Source: Chachezhania antarctica (GTDB taxonomy: Bacteria > Pseudomonadota > Alphaproteobacteria > Rhodobacterales > Rhodobacteraceae). Taken from it: a DNA stretch of 64,000 nt. The stretch is from positions 1-64,000 of the forward strand of contig NZ_QZEX01000016.1 of assembly GCF_003646465.1 (NCBI RefSeq), in the 5' to 3' direction. Under the pieces are notes generated by a model. It was given only the letters and a program-made list of their open reading frames with translations, searched no databases and was not told where the DNA came from. The translations under genes and the position numbers were made by a program. Positions 8,614 through 16,540 of this stretch are shown one piece after another; positions within the stretch are counted from its first letter, which is position 1, and each line of letters opens with the position of its first letter.

Positions 8614-8986
8614 CACGTTCGAACGCGGCATGAAAACCCGGCGCGAGGTTCTGGGCGATGCCCATGTCGACCGCGCCGAAGCCGCCAAGACGGATTTCGA
8701 CCTGCCCTTCCAGACGCTGATCACCGAAGGGGCATGGGGCACGGTCTGGTCGTCCGACGCGATTTCGCGCCGGGAACGGTCGATGCTGACGCTGGCCTTG
8801 CTGGCGGCGACGGGCAATTTCGAAGAAATCCCGATGCACATCCGCGCCACCGCCAACACAGGCGCGACGAAGGAAGACGTGATGGAAGTGTTCCAGCACG
8901 TCGCGATCTACGCAGGCGTGCCCAAGGCCAATCACGCGATCAAGCTGGCCAAGGCAACCTACGCCGAGATGGAGGACACCGCATGA
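8606..8986 (+). CDS. pcaC: 4-carboxymuconolactone decarboxylase PcaC
   Basis: A 126-residue all-helical protein of the carboxymuconolactone decarboxylase family, which converts gamma-carboxymuconolactone to beta-ketoadipate enol-lactone. The family pattern is seen in [26 protein letters not shown] and [20 protein letters not shown]. Length is typical of stand-alone PcaC. It overlaps pcaD upstream and pcaH downstream (ATGA), so the three are translationally coupled. Confidence 0.94.
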   Translation: MSDTFERGMKTRREVLGDAHVDRAEAAKTDFDLPFQTLITEGAWGTVWSSDAISRRERSMLTLALLAATGNFEEIPMHIRATANTGATKEDVMEVFQHVAIYAGVPKANHAIKLAKATYAEMEDTA

Positions 8987-9693
8987 CCCTGATCCCCCGC
9001 GCCCGCGCGCAGCACCCCCTGGCCTATGCGCCCGGCTACAAGACCAGCGTACCGCGCAGCCCCAAGCTTGCGCTGATCTCGATGCCGGCCACGCCGACCG
9101 AAGATACGGGCCCGGTGTTCGGGCAATCGATGCTGGGAGAGCTCGACAACAACCTGGTCCTGAACCTGACGGGCGATCCGGCCATCGGCGAACGGGTTCT
9201 GGTCCATGGCCGCGTTCTGGACCAGTCGGGCCGCGGCGTTCCGGGAGCCTTGGTCGAAGTCTGGCAAGCCAATGCCGGCGGACGCTACCGGCACAAGAAG
9301 GATGGCTACCTTGCCCCGCTCGACCCCAATTTCGGCGGTTGCGGGCGCGCGATCACGGGGGAGGCCGGGACCTACCAGTTCCTGACCATCAAGCCCGGCG
9401 CCTATCCGTGGCCCAACGGCCCCAACGACTGGCGGCCGGCGCATATCCATTTTTCCGTCTTCGGCCATGCGTTCGGCCAGCGGCTGATCACCCAGATGTA
9501 TTTCGAAGGCGATCCGCTGATCCCGCGCTGCCCGATCGTGAACACGATCCCCGATCAAAGCGCCATCGACCGGCTGGTCGCGCCCCTGGACATGAACGGC
9601 TCGAAACCGCACGATTTCCTGGCCTACAAGTTCGATATCGTCCTGCGTGGCACCCGCCAGACCCTGTTCGAAAACAAGAAGGAGGGGATGTGA
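8983..9693 (+). CDS. pcaH: Protocatechuate 3,4-dioxygenase beta subunit PcaH
   Basis: A 236-residue subunit carrying the catalytic non-haem Fe(III) of protocatechuate 3,4-dioxygenase. The four ligands are visible with the spacing known from Pseudomonas: Y102 (RYRHKKD), Y141 ([12 protein letters not shown]), H154 and H156 ([11 protein letters not shown]). The ATG overlaps the pcaC stop; a longer upstream open frame is a shadow of pcaC. It is followed 1 base later by pcaG, its structural partner in the (alpha-beta)n complex that cleaves the protocatechuate ring. Confidence 0.96.
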   Translation: MTLIPRARAQHPLAYAPGYKTSVPRSPKLALISMPATPTEDTGPVFGQSMLGELDNNLVLNLTGDPAIGERVLVHGRVLDQSGRGVPGALVEVWQANAGGRYRHKKDGYLAPLDPNFGGCGRAITGEAGTYQFLTIKPGAYPWPNGPNDWRPAHIHFSVFGHAFGQRLITQMYFEGDPLIPRCPIVNTIPDQSAIDRLVAPLDMNGSKPHDFLAYKFDIVLRGTRQTLFENKKEGM

Positions 9694-9694
9694 G

Positions 9695-10261
9695 ATGGTC
9701 CAGAAACTCGACACACTGGAAGAAACCCCGTCGCAGACCGCAGGGCCTTACGTCCATATCGGTGCCACGCCGAACTTCGCGGGCATCGGCGGGATCTACC
9801 CGGAAGACCTTGGGCTGAAACCCTTTCCCGACGACGCCGAAGGCGAACGCATCACGATCCGCGGCATTGTCCACGACGGCACCGGCACGCCGATGCGCGA
9901 CGTGCTGGTGGAAAGCTGGCAGGCGAACGCCGATGGCCAGTACGGCCCCGGCACGCAGGGCTGGGCGCGGCTGCCCGCGGATCAGGAGAACGGCATCTGG
10001 ACGCTGGAGACGATCAAACCCGGCGCCGTGGGCGCCATGGCACCGCATATCGCGCTGTGGATCGTGTCCCGGGGGATCAATATCGGGCTGCAGACCCGGA
10101 TCTATTTCGACGGGGACGACCTGTCGGCCGATCCGGTGCTGGCCCGCGTCGAACACCGCAACCGCCTGCCCACGCTGATCGCGAAAAGCGACGGTCCGGG
10201 CAGCTGGCGGTTCGACATCCACCTGCAGGGCGATGCCGAGACCATCTTCTTCGACATGTAG
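9695..10261 (+). CDS. pcaG: Protocatechuate 3,4-dioxygenase alpha subunit PcaG
   Basis: A 188-residue intradiol dioxygenase subunit without iron ligands, homologous to PcaH. Recognisable parts are TPSQTAGPYVHIG at the start, GRGI-like IRGIVHDGTGTPMRD and VESWQANADGQY. It pairs with PcaH to form the active site. The ATG is placed after a strong AAGGAGGGG, one base beyond the pcaH stop; the frame extends upstream only into pcaH sequence. A small hydrolase gene follows after 32 bases. Confidence 0.95.
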   Translation: MVQKLDTLEETPSQTAGPYVHIGATPNFAGIGGIYPEDLGLKPFPDDAEGERITIRGIVHDGTGTPMRDVLVESWQANADGQYGPGTQGWARLPADQENGIWTLETIKPGAVGAMAPHIALWIVSRGINIGLQTRIYFDGDDLSADPVLARVEHRNRLPTLIAKSDGPGSWRFDIHLQGDAETIFFDM

Positions 10262-10293
10262 ACCGGACCCGCCCCGCGGGATAGACGGGTGCC

Positions 10294-11010
10294 ATGACTG
10301 ACTTTCTTCTCGTTCATGGCGCCTGTCACGGCGCATGGTGCTGGGCCGATCTGCTGCCCGAGCTTCTCCGGTTGGGCCACACAGCCCGCGCCATCGACCT
10401 GCCCGGCATGGGCGAGGACACGACCCCGATCGACGACATCACGCTGGCCTCGTCCGCGCAGGCCGTTGTGAGCGTCTGTTCGCCCAAGACGCTGGTCGTC
10501 GGCCACAGCTGGGGCGGGCTTGTCGCCGCCGAAGCGGCCGGGATGGCGCCGGGTTGCATGACGGGGCTCGTGCTGCTGGCAACCTACGTGCCCCTGCCCG
10601 GCCACTCGCTGGCAGATCTGCGACAGGGCAGCCCGCGGCCCGCGTCTTCGGCCGCGCTCAGGCGGTCCGAAGACAAACGGACGGTCTACGTCGGACGGGA
10701 AGACGGGCGGACACTGTTTTACAACACCTGCCGGCCCTCGGCGCAGGACTACGCGCTGGACCGGCTGTGCCCGCAGCCCGTAGTCCCGCAGCTGGAGAAG
10801 GCGGCATTGGGCGAAGGCTATGACGCCGTCCCCAAGAGCTTCATCCTGACGAAACGGGATCACACGATCCTGCCCGATTACCAGCGCCAGATGGCCGAAA
10901 GCTGGCCACCTGAACGGATGTACGAAATGGACACCGACCACTCGCCCTTCCTGTCAGATCCCGCGGGTCTCGCCGCGATCCTGCACCGCATCGCGGGGGA
11001 AGAAGCATGA
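10294..11010 (+). CDS. Alpha/beta hydrolase of the methylesterase/hydroxynitrile-lyase type, in the pca operon
   Basis: A 238-residue hydrolase beginning FLLVHGACHGAWCW, a signature shared with plant methyl esterases of the salicylate esterase/hydroxynitrile lyase group. The nucleophile elbow is GHSWGG (about residue 72) and the catalytic histidine is in the TDHSPFLSDP segment; the aspartate may be the D of TKRDHTI. It lies between pcaG and pcaB and overlaps pcaB by 4 bases, so it is expressed with the pathway. It might release protocatechuate or a similar aromatic acid from an ester, but this is inference from position. Confidence 0.8.
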   Translation: MTDFLLVHGACHGAWCWADLLPELLRLGHTARAIDLPGMGEDTTPIDDITLASSAQAVVSVCSPKTLVVGHSWGGLVAAEAAGMAPGCMTGLVLLATYVPLPGHSLADLRQGSPRPASSAALRRSEDKRTVYVGREDGRTLFYNTCRPSAQDYALDRLCPQPVVPQLEKAALGEGYDAVPKSFILTKRDHTILPDYQRQMAESWPPERMYEMDTDHSPFLSDPAGLAAILHRIAGEEA

Positions 11011-12338
11011 GCGCATCCGTCTTCGACAGCGCGCTTTACGCGGGCCTCTTCCCGACGGGCGCAGTGCATGAACATTTCACCGAACGCGCCGAACTGGCCG
11101 CGATGCTGCGCGTCGAAGGCGCGCTGGCTGCCGCGCAGGGCGAACTGGGGATCATCCCGGCGGAAAGTGCCTCTGCCATCGCTGATGCCGCGGCCAGCGT
11201 GACGCTGGATGCCGACGCGCTGTCACCCGCCACGGGACGGAATGGCGTCGTCGTGCCCGCACTGGTCGCCGATTTCCGCGCGGCTGTCGGTCGGGCGGAG
11301 CATGCGCAATACGTCCATTGGGGCGCGACCTCTCAGGACATCATCGACACCGGGCTGATGCTGCGGATGCGCGGCGCGCTGACCGCCATCGAAACCGACC
11401 TGAAGGCCCTCCTGTCCCGCCTGGCCGACCTGGCGGCCGAACATGCCGAAACGCCCATGGCGGCGCGCACCTATGGTCAGCACGCCACGCCCACGACCTT
11501 CGGCGCCGTGGTCGCAAGCTGGGGAATGCCGCTGGTCGGGCTGCTGAATGAACTGCCGTCCTTGCGTGAAAGCTGCCTGCTGGTCTCGCTGTCCGGCGCT
11601 GCCGGGACCTCCGCCGCGCTGGGTTCGCAGGCGCCGCAGGTCCGGGCCTCCATGGCCGCCTCGCTGGGCCTCGCCGATCCGGGGCGCAGCTGGCACACCG
11701 ACCGGACCCCGGTCCTGCGGCTGGCCGACTGGCTGAGCCGCATGTCCATCGCGATGGCCAAGATGGGTGAGGACGTGATCGCCCATATGCAATCGGGGTT
11801 TCAGGAGGTCCGCCTGGGTGGCGCCGGAAGTTCCTCCACCATGCCGCAGAAGCAGAACCCGGTCGCGGCATCCGTGCTGGTCGCCCTGTCCCATCAACAG
11901 ACAGCCATGGAAGCCGCCCTGCGTGGAAGCGCGGCAGTCCACCGGCATCAACGGGACGGCGGCGCCTGGTTCACCGAATGGATGTGCCTGCCGCAGATCG
12001 TGCTGGGCGCGGCATCGTCGGCGCAGACGGGCCTGCACCTTGCCCGTGGGCTGGAACCCGATCCCGCACGGATGCTCGAAATGCTGAACGAAACGCTCGA
12101 CCTGATCCATGCCGAGGCGCTCAGCTTCGCGCTGACCCGTTTCCTGCCCCGGCCCGAGGCGCAATCGGCGGTCAAGGTCCTGTCCCGCGAGGCGATGGAA
12201 ACCGGCGTGCCGCTTCGCCAACTGGCCGCGCGGGACTGGCCCGATCTTGACACGGATAAGCTCTTCGATCCTCTGGGCCAGACCGGTACCGCGCCACAGG
12301 ACGCTCGCGCCTTCGTGGACGCTGCAACCGGCCGCTGA
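11007..12338 (+). CDS. pcaB: 3-carboxy-cis,cis-muconate cycloisomerase PcaB
   Basis: A 443-residue member of the fumarase/aspartase superfamily that lactonises 3-carboxy-cis,cis-muconate to gamma-carboxymuconolactone. The superfamily signature GSSTMPQKQNP lies near residue 270, and the YVHWGATSQDIIDTG segment (about residue 95-110) is the substrate-binding part. Length is typical. With PcaGH, PcaC and PcaD encoded upstream, the window holds every step from protocatechuate to beta-ketoadipate; the thiolase and CoA-transferase steps are not in this window. Confidence 0.94.
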   Translation: MSASVFDSALYAGLFPTGAVHEHFTERAELAAMLRVEGALAAAQGELGIIPAESASAIADAAASVTLDADALSPATGRNGVVVPALVADFRAAVGRAEHAQYVHWGATSQDIIDTGLMLRMRGALTAIETDLKALLSRLADLAAEHAETPMAARTYGQHATPTTFGAVVASWGMPLVGLLNELPSLRESCLLVSLSGAAGTSAALGSQAPQVRASMAASLGLADPGRSWHTDRTPVLRLADWLSRMSIAMAKMGEDVIAHMQSGFQEVRLGGAGSSSTMPQKQNPVAASVLVALSHQQTAMEAALRGSAAVHRHQRDGGAWFTEWMCLPQIVLGAASSAQTGLHLARGLEPDPARMLEMLNETLDLIHAEALSFALTRFLPRPEAQSAVKVLSREAMETGVPLRQLAARDWPDLDTDKLFDPLGQTGTAPQDARAFVDAATGR

Positions 12339-12353
12339 CACGAAGGACCGCCG

Positions 12354-13562
12354 GTGCGCCTGCCGATACTTTTCATCCTGATCACGGTGATCATCGACGC
12401 CATGGGCATCGGACTGATCATGCCGGTGATGCCCGAACTGATACAGGAGGTTCAGGGCGGCGGCCTTGGCACGGCGGCCCTCTGGGGCGGGCTGCTGGCG
12501 TCGGGCTTTGCGGTGATGCAGTTCCTGTGCGGACCCATGATCGGCGCGCTGTCGGATTCGGTCGGGCGGCGGCCGGTGCTCCTGATCTCTCTCGCCGCGA
12601 TGGCGGTGGATTACCTTGTCATGGCGGTCGCCGGGTCGATCTGGCTGCTGCTGGCAGGGCGGATCTTCGGCGGGATCACGGCATCGACCTATGCCACCGC
12701 CGGGGCCTACATGGCCGACATCTCGAAACCCGAAGAGAAGGCCGCCAATTTCGGCCTGATCGGCGCGGCCTTCGGGGTGGGCTTCGTACTGGGCCCTATC
12801 GTGGGCGGATTGCTAGGCGCCTACGGCACCCGCGCGCCGTTCTATGCGGCGGCGGCACTGGCGGCGATGAATACCATCTTCGGCGCAGTGGTCATGCGCG
12901 AAACCGTGACCGACCGCATCCGCCGCGCCTTCACCTGGCGCAGGGCCAACCCGCTGGGCGCGTTCCGGTATCTTGTCGGCCTGCCCGAAATCCGGGTGCT
13001 GATGCTGGGCTTCTTCCTGTTCTCGGTCGCCTTCCATGTCTACCCCGCCGTCTGGGCCTTCTTCGCGGAAGAGCGTTTCGGCTGGGGCCCCGGCATGATC
13101 GGGCTGTCGCTGACGCTTTACGGGCTGGCGGCGGCGCTGGTGCAGGGGCTGCTGATCCGGCCGATCCTGCGGGCCGTCGGCGACTGGCGCGCCGTGCTTT
13201 ACGGGCTGGCCTTCGACATGGTGGTCTTCGCGATTCTCGCCTTCGTCACCAATGGCGCGGCCGCCTTGGTGCTGACGCCCCTCACAGCGCTCGGCGGTGT
13301 GGCGATGCCCGCGTTGCAAGGGATCATGTCACGCGCGACACCGGACGACGCGCAGGGCGAGCTGCAAGGCCTGATGGCCAGTGCCACGGCGCTTGCCACC
13401 ATCGTGTCACCGCTTGCGATGACAAGCGTGTTCGCCGCCTTCACCGCACCAGACACGCCCATCTACCTGCCGGGGGCTCCGTTCCTGGTCTCGCTGGTGC
13501 TCGTGGTCGCCGCGCTGGCAATATTCCGGAAAGCAACGCCCCTATCGGCGCAAGAAAAATAG
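12354..13562 (+). CDS. MFS transporter, TetA/TCR type
   Basis: A 402-residue major facilitator with about 12 predicted membrane helices. The first helix carries the drug:H+ antiporter-like ITVIIDAMGIGLIMPVMPEL, and the loop 2-3 motif appears as GALSDSVGRRPVLL. Such proteins are close to tetracycline-class exporters but in environmental bacteria often move other small molecules. The start is a GTG preceded by GAAGGA, 15 bases after pcaB. Given its place at the end of the pca operon it could export or import an aromatic compound, which is inference. Confidence 0.85.
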   Translation: MRLPILFILITVIIDAMGIGLIMPVMPELIQEVQGGGLGTAALWGGLLASGFAVMQFLCGPMIGALSDSVGRRPVLLISLAAMAVDYLVMAVAGSIWLLLAGRIFGGITASTYATAGAYMADISKPEEKAANFGLIGAAFGVGFVLGPIVGGLLGAYGTRAPFYAAAALAAMNTIFGAVVMRETVTDRIRRAFTWRRANPLGAFRYLVGLPEIRVLMLGFFLFSVAFHVYPAVWAFFAEERFGWGPGMIGLSLTLYGLAAALVQGLLIRPILRAVGDWRAVLYGLAFDMVVFAILAFVTNGAAALVLTPLTALGGVAMPALQGIMSRATPDDAQGELQGLMASATALATIVSPLAMTSVFAAFTAPDTPIYLPGAPFLVSLVLVVAALAIFRKATPLSAQEK

Positions 13563-13639
13563 GCCAGCGACCATTAGACCCTTTGAAGCCTGACGTTCAT
13601 CAGGTAACGCTTCGGAAAACCACCGCGGGAGGCTTAGAC

Positions 13640-14725
13640 ATGCAAACCATCAAGGCGGCCGTGTGCCGTGAATTCGGCAAACCGCTGACCATCGAAGAGA
13701 TCCAGATCGACGAACCCGGCCCCGGCCAGGTGGCCGTCGACATCGATGCCGTGGCGATCTGCCATTCCGACATCTCGCTGGCCGAAGGCGCGTGGGGCGG
13801 GCCTTTGCCGGCCGTGTTCGGCCATGAAGGCGCGGGCCGCGTGACGGCCGTGGGCGAAGGCGTGCGGACGGTCAAGCCGGGCGACAGCGTCTGCGTGACC
13901 CTGCTGGCCACCTGCGGCGAATGCCCGACCTGTTCGGCGGGTCGCCCGGCGCTGTGCGCCAACAAGGTAACGGGCGCGGGAGGGCCGGTCTACGACACCG
14001 ATGGCGGCCCGATGCTGCAGGGCCTGTCCTGCGGTGCCTTTGCGCAGAAGGTCGTGGCCGTCGAGCGGCAGGTCGTGAAGATCCCCGACGATGTGCCGAA
14101 GGACAGCGCCAGCCTGATCTCGTGCGGCGTGATCACCGGCGTGGGCGCGGCCGTCGTGTCGGCCAATATCCGCCCCGGTCAGGATGTCGTTGTGATCGGT
14201 GCCGGCGGCGTCGGCCTGAACGCGATCCAGGGTGCGCGGATTGCCGGCGCACGCCGGATCGTAGCCGTCGACATGCTGCCCGAGAAGCTGGAGGTCGCCA
14301 AGGAATTCGGCGCCACGGACGGCGTGCTGGCAAGCGACGAAAAACCGTGGCGCGCGGCGATGCAGGCAATGGGCAAGGGCGCGGACGCGGTGCTGGTCAC
14401 CGTCGGCGTCATCCCGGCCTACCAGACCGCGCATCGCTACCTGGATCGCGGCGGCAAGGTCTACATGGTGGGCATGCCCCATGGCGGCGCCAAGGCGGAA
14501 TACGAACCCGTCGTGCTGGCCGCCACCGCGCAGGGCATGATCGGATCGTTCATGGGCGATGTCGTGATCCAGCGGGATATCCCGTGGATGGTCGACCTCT
14601 ACAAGCAGGGCCGGCTGAAACTGGACGAGCTGATCTCGAAGCGCTGGAAGCTGGAAGAGATCAACGAGGCCATCGCCGACACCAACTCTGGCGCGGCCCG
14701 CCGGAACGTGATCGTCTTCGACTGA
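13640..14725 (+). CDS. Zinc-dependent alcohol dehydrogenase
   Basis: A 361-residue medium-chain dehydrogenase. Catalytic zinc ligands are C41 (ICHSDIS) and H62-E63 (FGHEGAG); structural zinc cysteines are C92, C95, C98 and C106. The nucleotide-binding glycine motif is VIGAGGVGLNAIQG, followed by an acidic VAVD that suggests NAD+ preference. It resembles class III-like alcohol or aldehyde dehydrogenases. The start has GGGAGG just upstream; the longer open frame before it belongs to a shadow of the MFS gene. Substrate unknown. Confidence 0.88.
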   Translation: MQTIKAAVCREFGKPLTIEEIQIDEPGPGQVAVDIDAVAICHSDISLAEGAWGGPLPAVFGHEGAGRVTAVGEGVRTVKPGDSVCVTLLATCGECPTCSAGRPALCANKVTGAGGPVYDTDGGPMLQGLSCGAFAQKVVAVERQVVKIPDDVPKDSASLISCGVITGVGAAVVSANIRPGQDVVVIGAGGVGLNAIQGARIAGARRIVAVDMLPEKLEVAKEFGATDGVLASDEKPWRAAMQAMGKGADAVLVTVGVIPAYQTAHRYLDRGGKVYMVGMPHGGAKAEYEPVVLAATAQGMIGSFMGDVVIQRDIPWMVDLYKQGRLKLDELISKRWKLEEINEAIADTNSGAARRNVIVFD

Positions 14726-14806
14726 CGACATCCACAGACCGGGAGCGGCTTTCGGGCCGCCCTGCGCCGACAGTGTCCACAGTCCGCCCGCCCGCGGCGC
14801 CCGACC

Positions 14807-14823
14807 GGTGACCCAGGGTCACC
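14807..14823. promoter_or_regulatory. Perfect palindromic operator candidate before the enolase-superfamily gene
   Basis: GGTGACCC-A-GGGTCACC is a perfect 8-bp inverted repeat around one central base, 75 bases upstream of the ATG at 14898 and in the 172-base gap after the alcohol dehydrogenase. The symmetry suggests a dimeric repressor or activator site. Upstream, the words TCCACAG occur twice (14730s and 14775). The bound regulator is not known. Confidence 0.5.
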
Positions 14824-14897
14824 TACGCCAAGCCACGCCTTGGTGCATCGATCGCAATCCGCTACGAGTTGAACAAAGTCCCAGCGGAGACCGCGTC

Positions 14898-16130
14898 ATG
14901 AAGCTTCAGGATCTCGACATCATCGTCACCGCGCCGCCGGCGCCCGGCTGGGGCGGGCGCTACTGGATCCTGGTGAAGGTCACCACCGATACAGGGATCA
15001 CGGGCTGGGGCGAATGCTATGCCGCCGGCGTCGGGCCTGACGCGATGGCCCATGTCATCCGTGATGTCTTTTCCCGCCACATGGAGGGCGAACGCCCGGA
15101 AAACATCGAACGCATGTTCCGCCGGGCCTATTCCTCGGGCTTCACCCAGCGGCCGGATCCGACCGTGATCGGCGCCTTCTCGGGGCTGGAGATCGCCTGC
15201 TGGGACATCCTGGGCAAGGATCGCGACTGCCCGGTCCATGCGCTGCTGGGCGGGGTGATGAACGATCGCGTGCGCGCCTACAGCTATCTCTACCCCCTGC
15301 CGCAGCACGATCTGACCGAGTTCTGGACCTCTCCCGAACAGGCCGGCGAAAGCGCGGCCGATCTCGTGGCCCGTGGCTACACCGCCGTCAAGTTCGACCC
15401 GGCCGGCCCCTACACCATGCGAGGCGGACACATGCCGGCGATGTCGGACATCTCGGCCTCGGTCGCGTTCTGCAAGGCGATCCGCGAGGCGGTGGGCGAC
15501 CGGGCCGACCTGCTCTTCGGGACCCACGGCCAGTTCAACGTGGCCGGCGCCATCCGGCTTGGGCAGGCGCTGGAGCCCTATTCCCCGCTGTGGTTCGAAG
15601 AGCCGATTCCGCCCGACAGCCCCGAAGACATGGCCCGCGTCGCCCGCGCGGTGCGCATTCCCATAGCGACCGGCGAGCGGCTGACGACCATGGCCGAATT
15701 CGCCGCCGTCCTGCGCAGTGGCGCGGCCGAGATCCTGCAACCCGCCCTGGGCCGCGCGGGTGGCATCTGGGAGGCGCGCAAGATCGCCGTTCTGGCCCAG
15801 GCCTTCACGGCCCAGATGGCACCGCATCTTTATGCCGGGCCGGTGGAATGGGCCGCAAACATCCAGCTGGCCGTGTCGATCCCGAATCTACTGATGGCCG
15901 AGACCATCGAGACCCCATTCCACAACGATCTGATCCGGGGCTCGATCACCGTCGAGAACGGCTTCATCCCCGCTCCCACCGCGCCGGGCCTTGGCATCGA
16001 TGTCGACGAGGATCTGGCCCGCGCGCATCCCTACACGGGCAACGGCCTGCACCTCGAAATGCAGGAAGCGCCCTGCGATTACGCCAATGGGAACACCTTT
16101 CAGGGCGGCGCCCCGGCGGGCGAATCCTGA
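14898..16130 (+). CDS. Mandelate racemase/muconate-lactonizing enzyme family (enolase superfamily)
   Basis: A 410-residue enolase-superfamily protein, probably an acid-sugar dehydratase or cycloisomerase. The capping domain covers about residues 1-125 and the barrel follows, with a likely base K165 (AVKFDP), E234/E235 (WFEEPIPPD), E260 (ATGERL) and H310 (MAPHLY). At the usual first metal-ligand position an aspartate is expected, but the sequence reads LLFGTHGQF, with G208 and the retained H210. The ATG at 14898 is preferred over an in-frame upstream start because homology begins at MKLQDLDI. A perfect palindrome lies 75 bases upstream. Confidence 0.85.
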   Translation: MKLQDLDIIVTAPPAPGWGGRYWILVKVTTDTGITGWGECYAAGVGPDAMAHVIRDVFSRHMEGERPENIERMFRRAYSSGFTQRPDPTVIGAFSGLEIACWDILGKDRDCPVHALLGGVMNDRVRAYSYLYPLPQHDLTEFWTSPEQAGESAADLVARGYTAVKFDPAGPYTMRGGHMPAMSDISASVAFCKAIREAVGDRADLLFGTHGQFNVAGAIRLGQALEPYSPLWFEEPIPPDSPEDMARVARAVRIPIATGERLTTMAEFAAVLRSGAAEILQPALGRAGGIWEARKIAVLAQAFTAQMAPHLYAGPVEWAANIQLAVSIPNLLMAETIETPFHNDLIRGSITVENGFIPAPTAPGLGIDVDEDLARAHPYTGNGLHLEMQEAPCDYANGNTFQGGAPAGES

Positions 16131-16231
16131 CCCACGCCGAGGGGGTGACAGGCACAGCAACCTTGACGCATAGTATGTCAGCCCTACTTACCCGAGATTT
16201 TCGAACCGTGAGCCGACCGCCCGACCACCCC

Positions 16232-16540
16232 ATGTCTCCCGCACAGCCGTCAGCCATGGCCGTGCGGGCCGCCGATGCCGCATCCTACCTGAAGACACTG
16301 GCCCATGAAGGTCGCCTGATGATACTGTGCCATCTGGGCACGGGCGAACGGTCGGTCGGCGAACTGGAGGAGCTTCTGGGCACGCGCCAGGCTGCCGTCA
16401 GCCAGATGCTGGCCCGGCTGCGCGACGAAGGCCTGGTGGACACGCGGCGCGACGGCAAGACGATCTACTATTCCCTTGCCGACCGGAACACGGAACAAGT
16501 GATCGGGCTTCTTTATTCCCTATTTTGCAGACCCGAATGA
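16232..16540 (+). CDS. ArsR-family repressor with a SqrR/BigR-like cysteine pair
   Basis: A winged-helix regulator of 102 residues from the ATG at 16232. The helix-turn-helix is SVGELEELLGTRQAAVSQML, followed by the wing TRRDGKTIYYSL. It has two cysteines, C33 (LMILCHL) and C99 (SLFCRPE), 66 residues apart, the same spacing as the persulfide-sensing C41/C107 pair of SqrR. A possible promoter (TTGACG at 16163) makes a further upstream ATG at 16175 less likely; a GTG at 16208 is also possible. It overlaps the amidase gene by 4 bases (ATGA). Confidence 0.82.
   Translation: MSPAQPSAMAVRAADAASYLKTLAHEGRLMILCHLGTGERSVGELEELLGTRQAAVSQMLARLRDEGLVDTRRDGKTIYYSLADRNTEQVIGLLYSLFCRPE

Noticed and set aside
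12527-13639. Alternative long upstream start for the zinc alcohol dehydrogenase
   Set aside because: The first 371 codons are a frame-shifted shadow of the MFS gene; a GGGAGG before the ATG at 13640 marks the true start.
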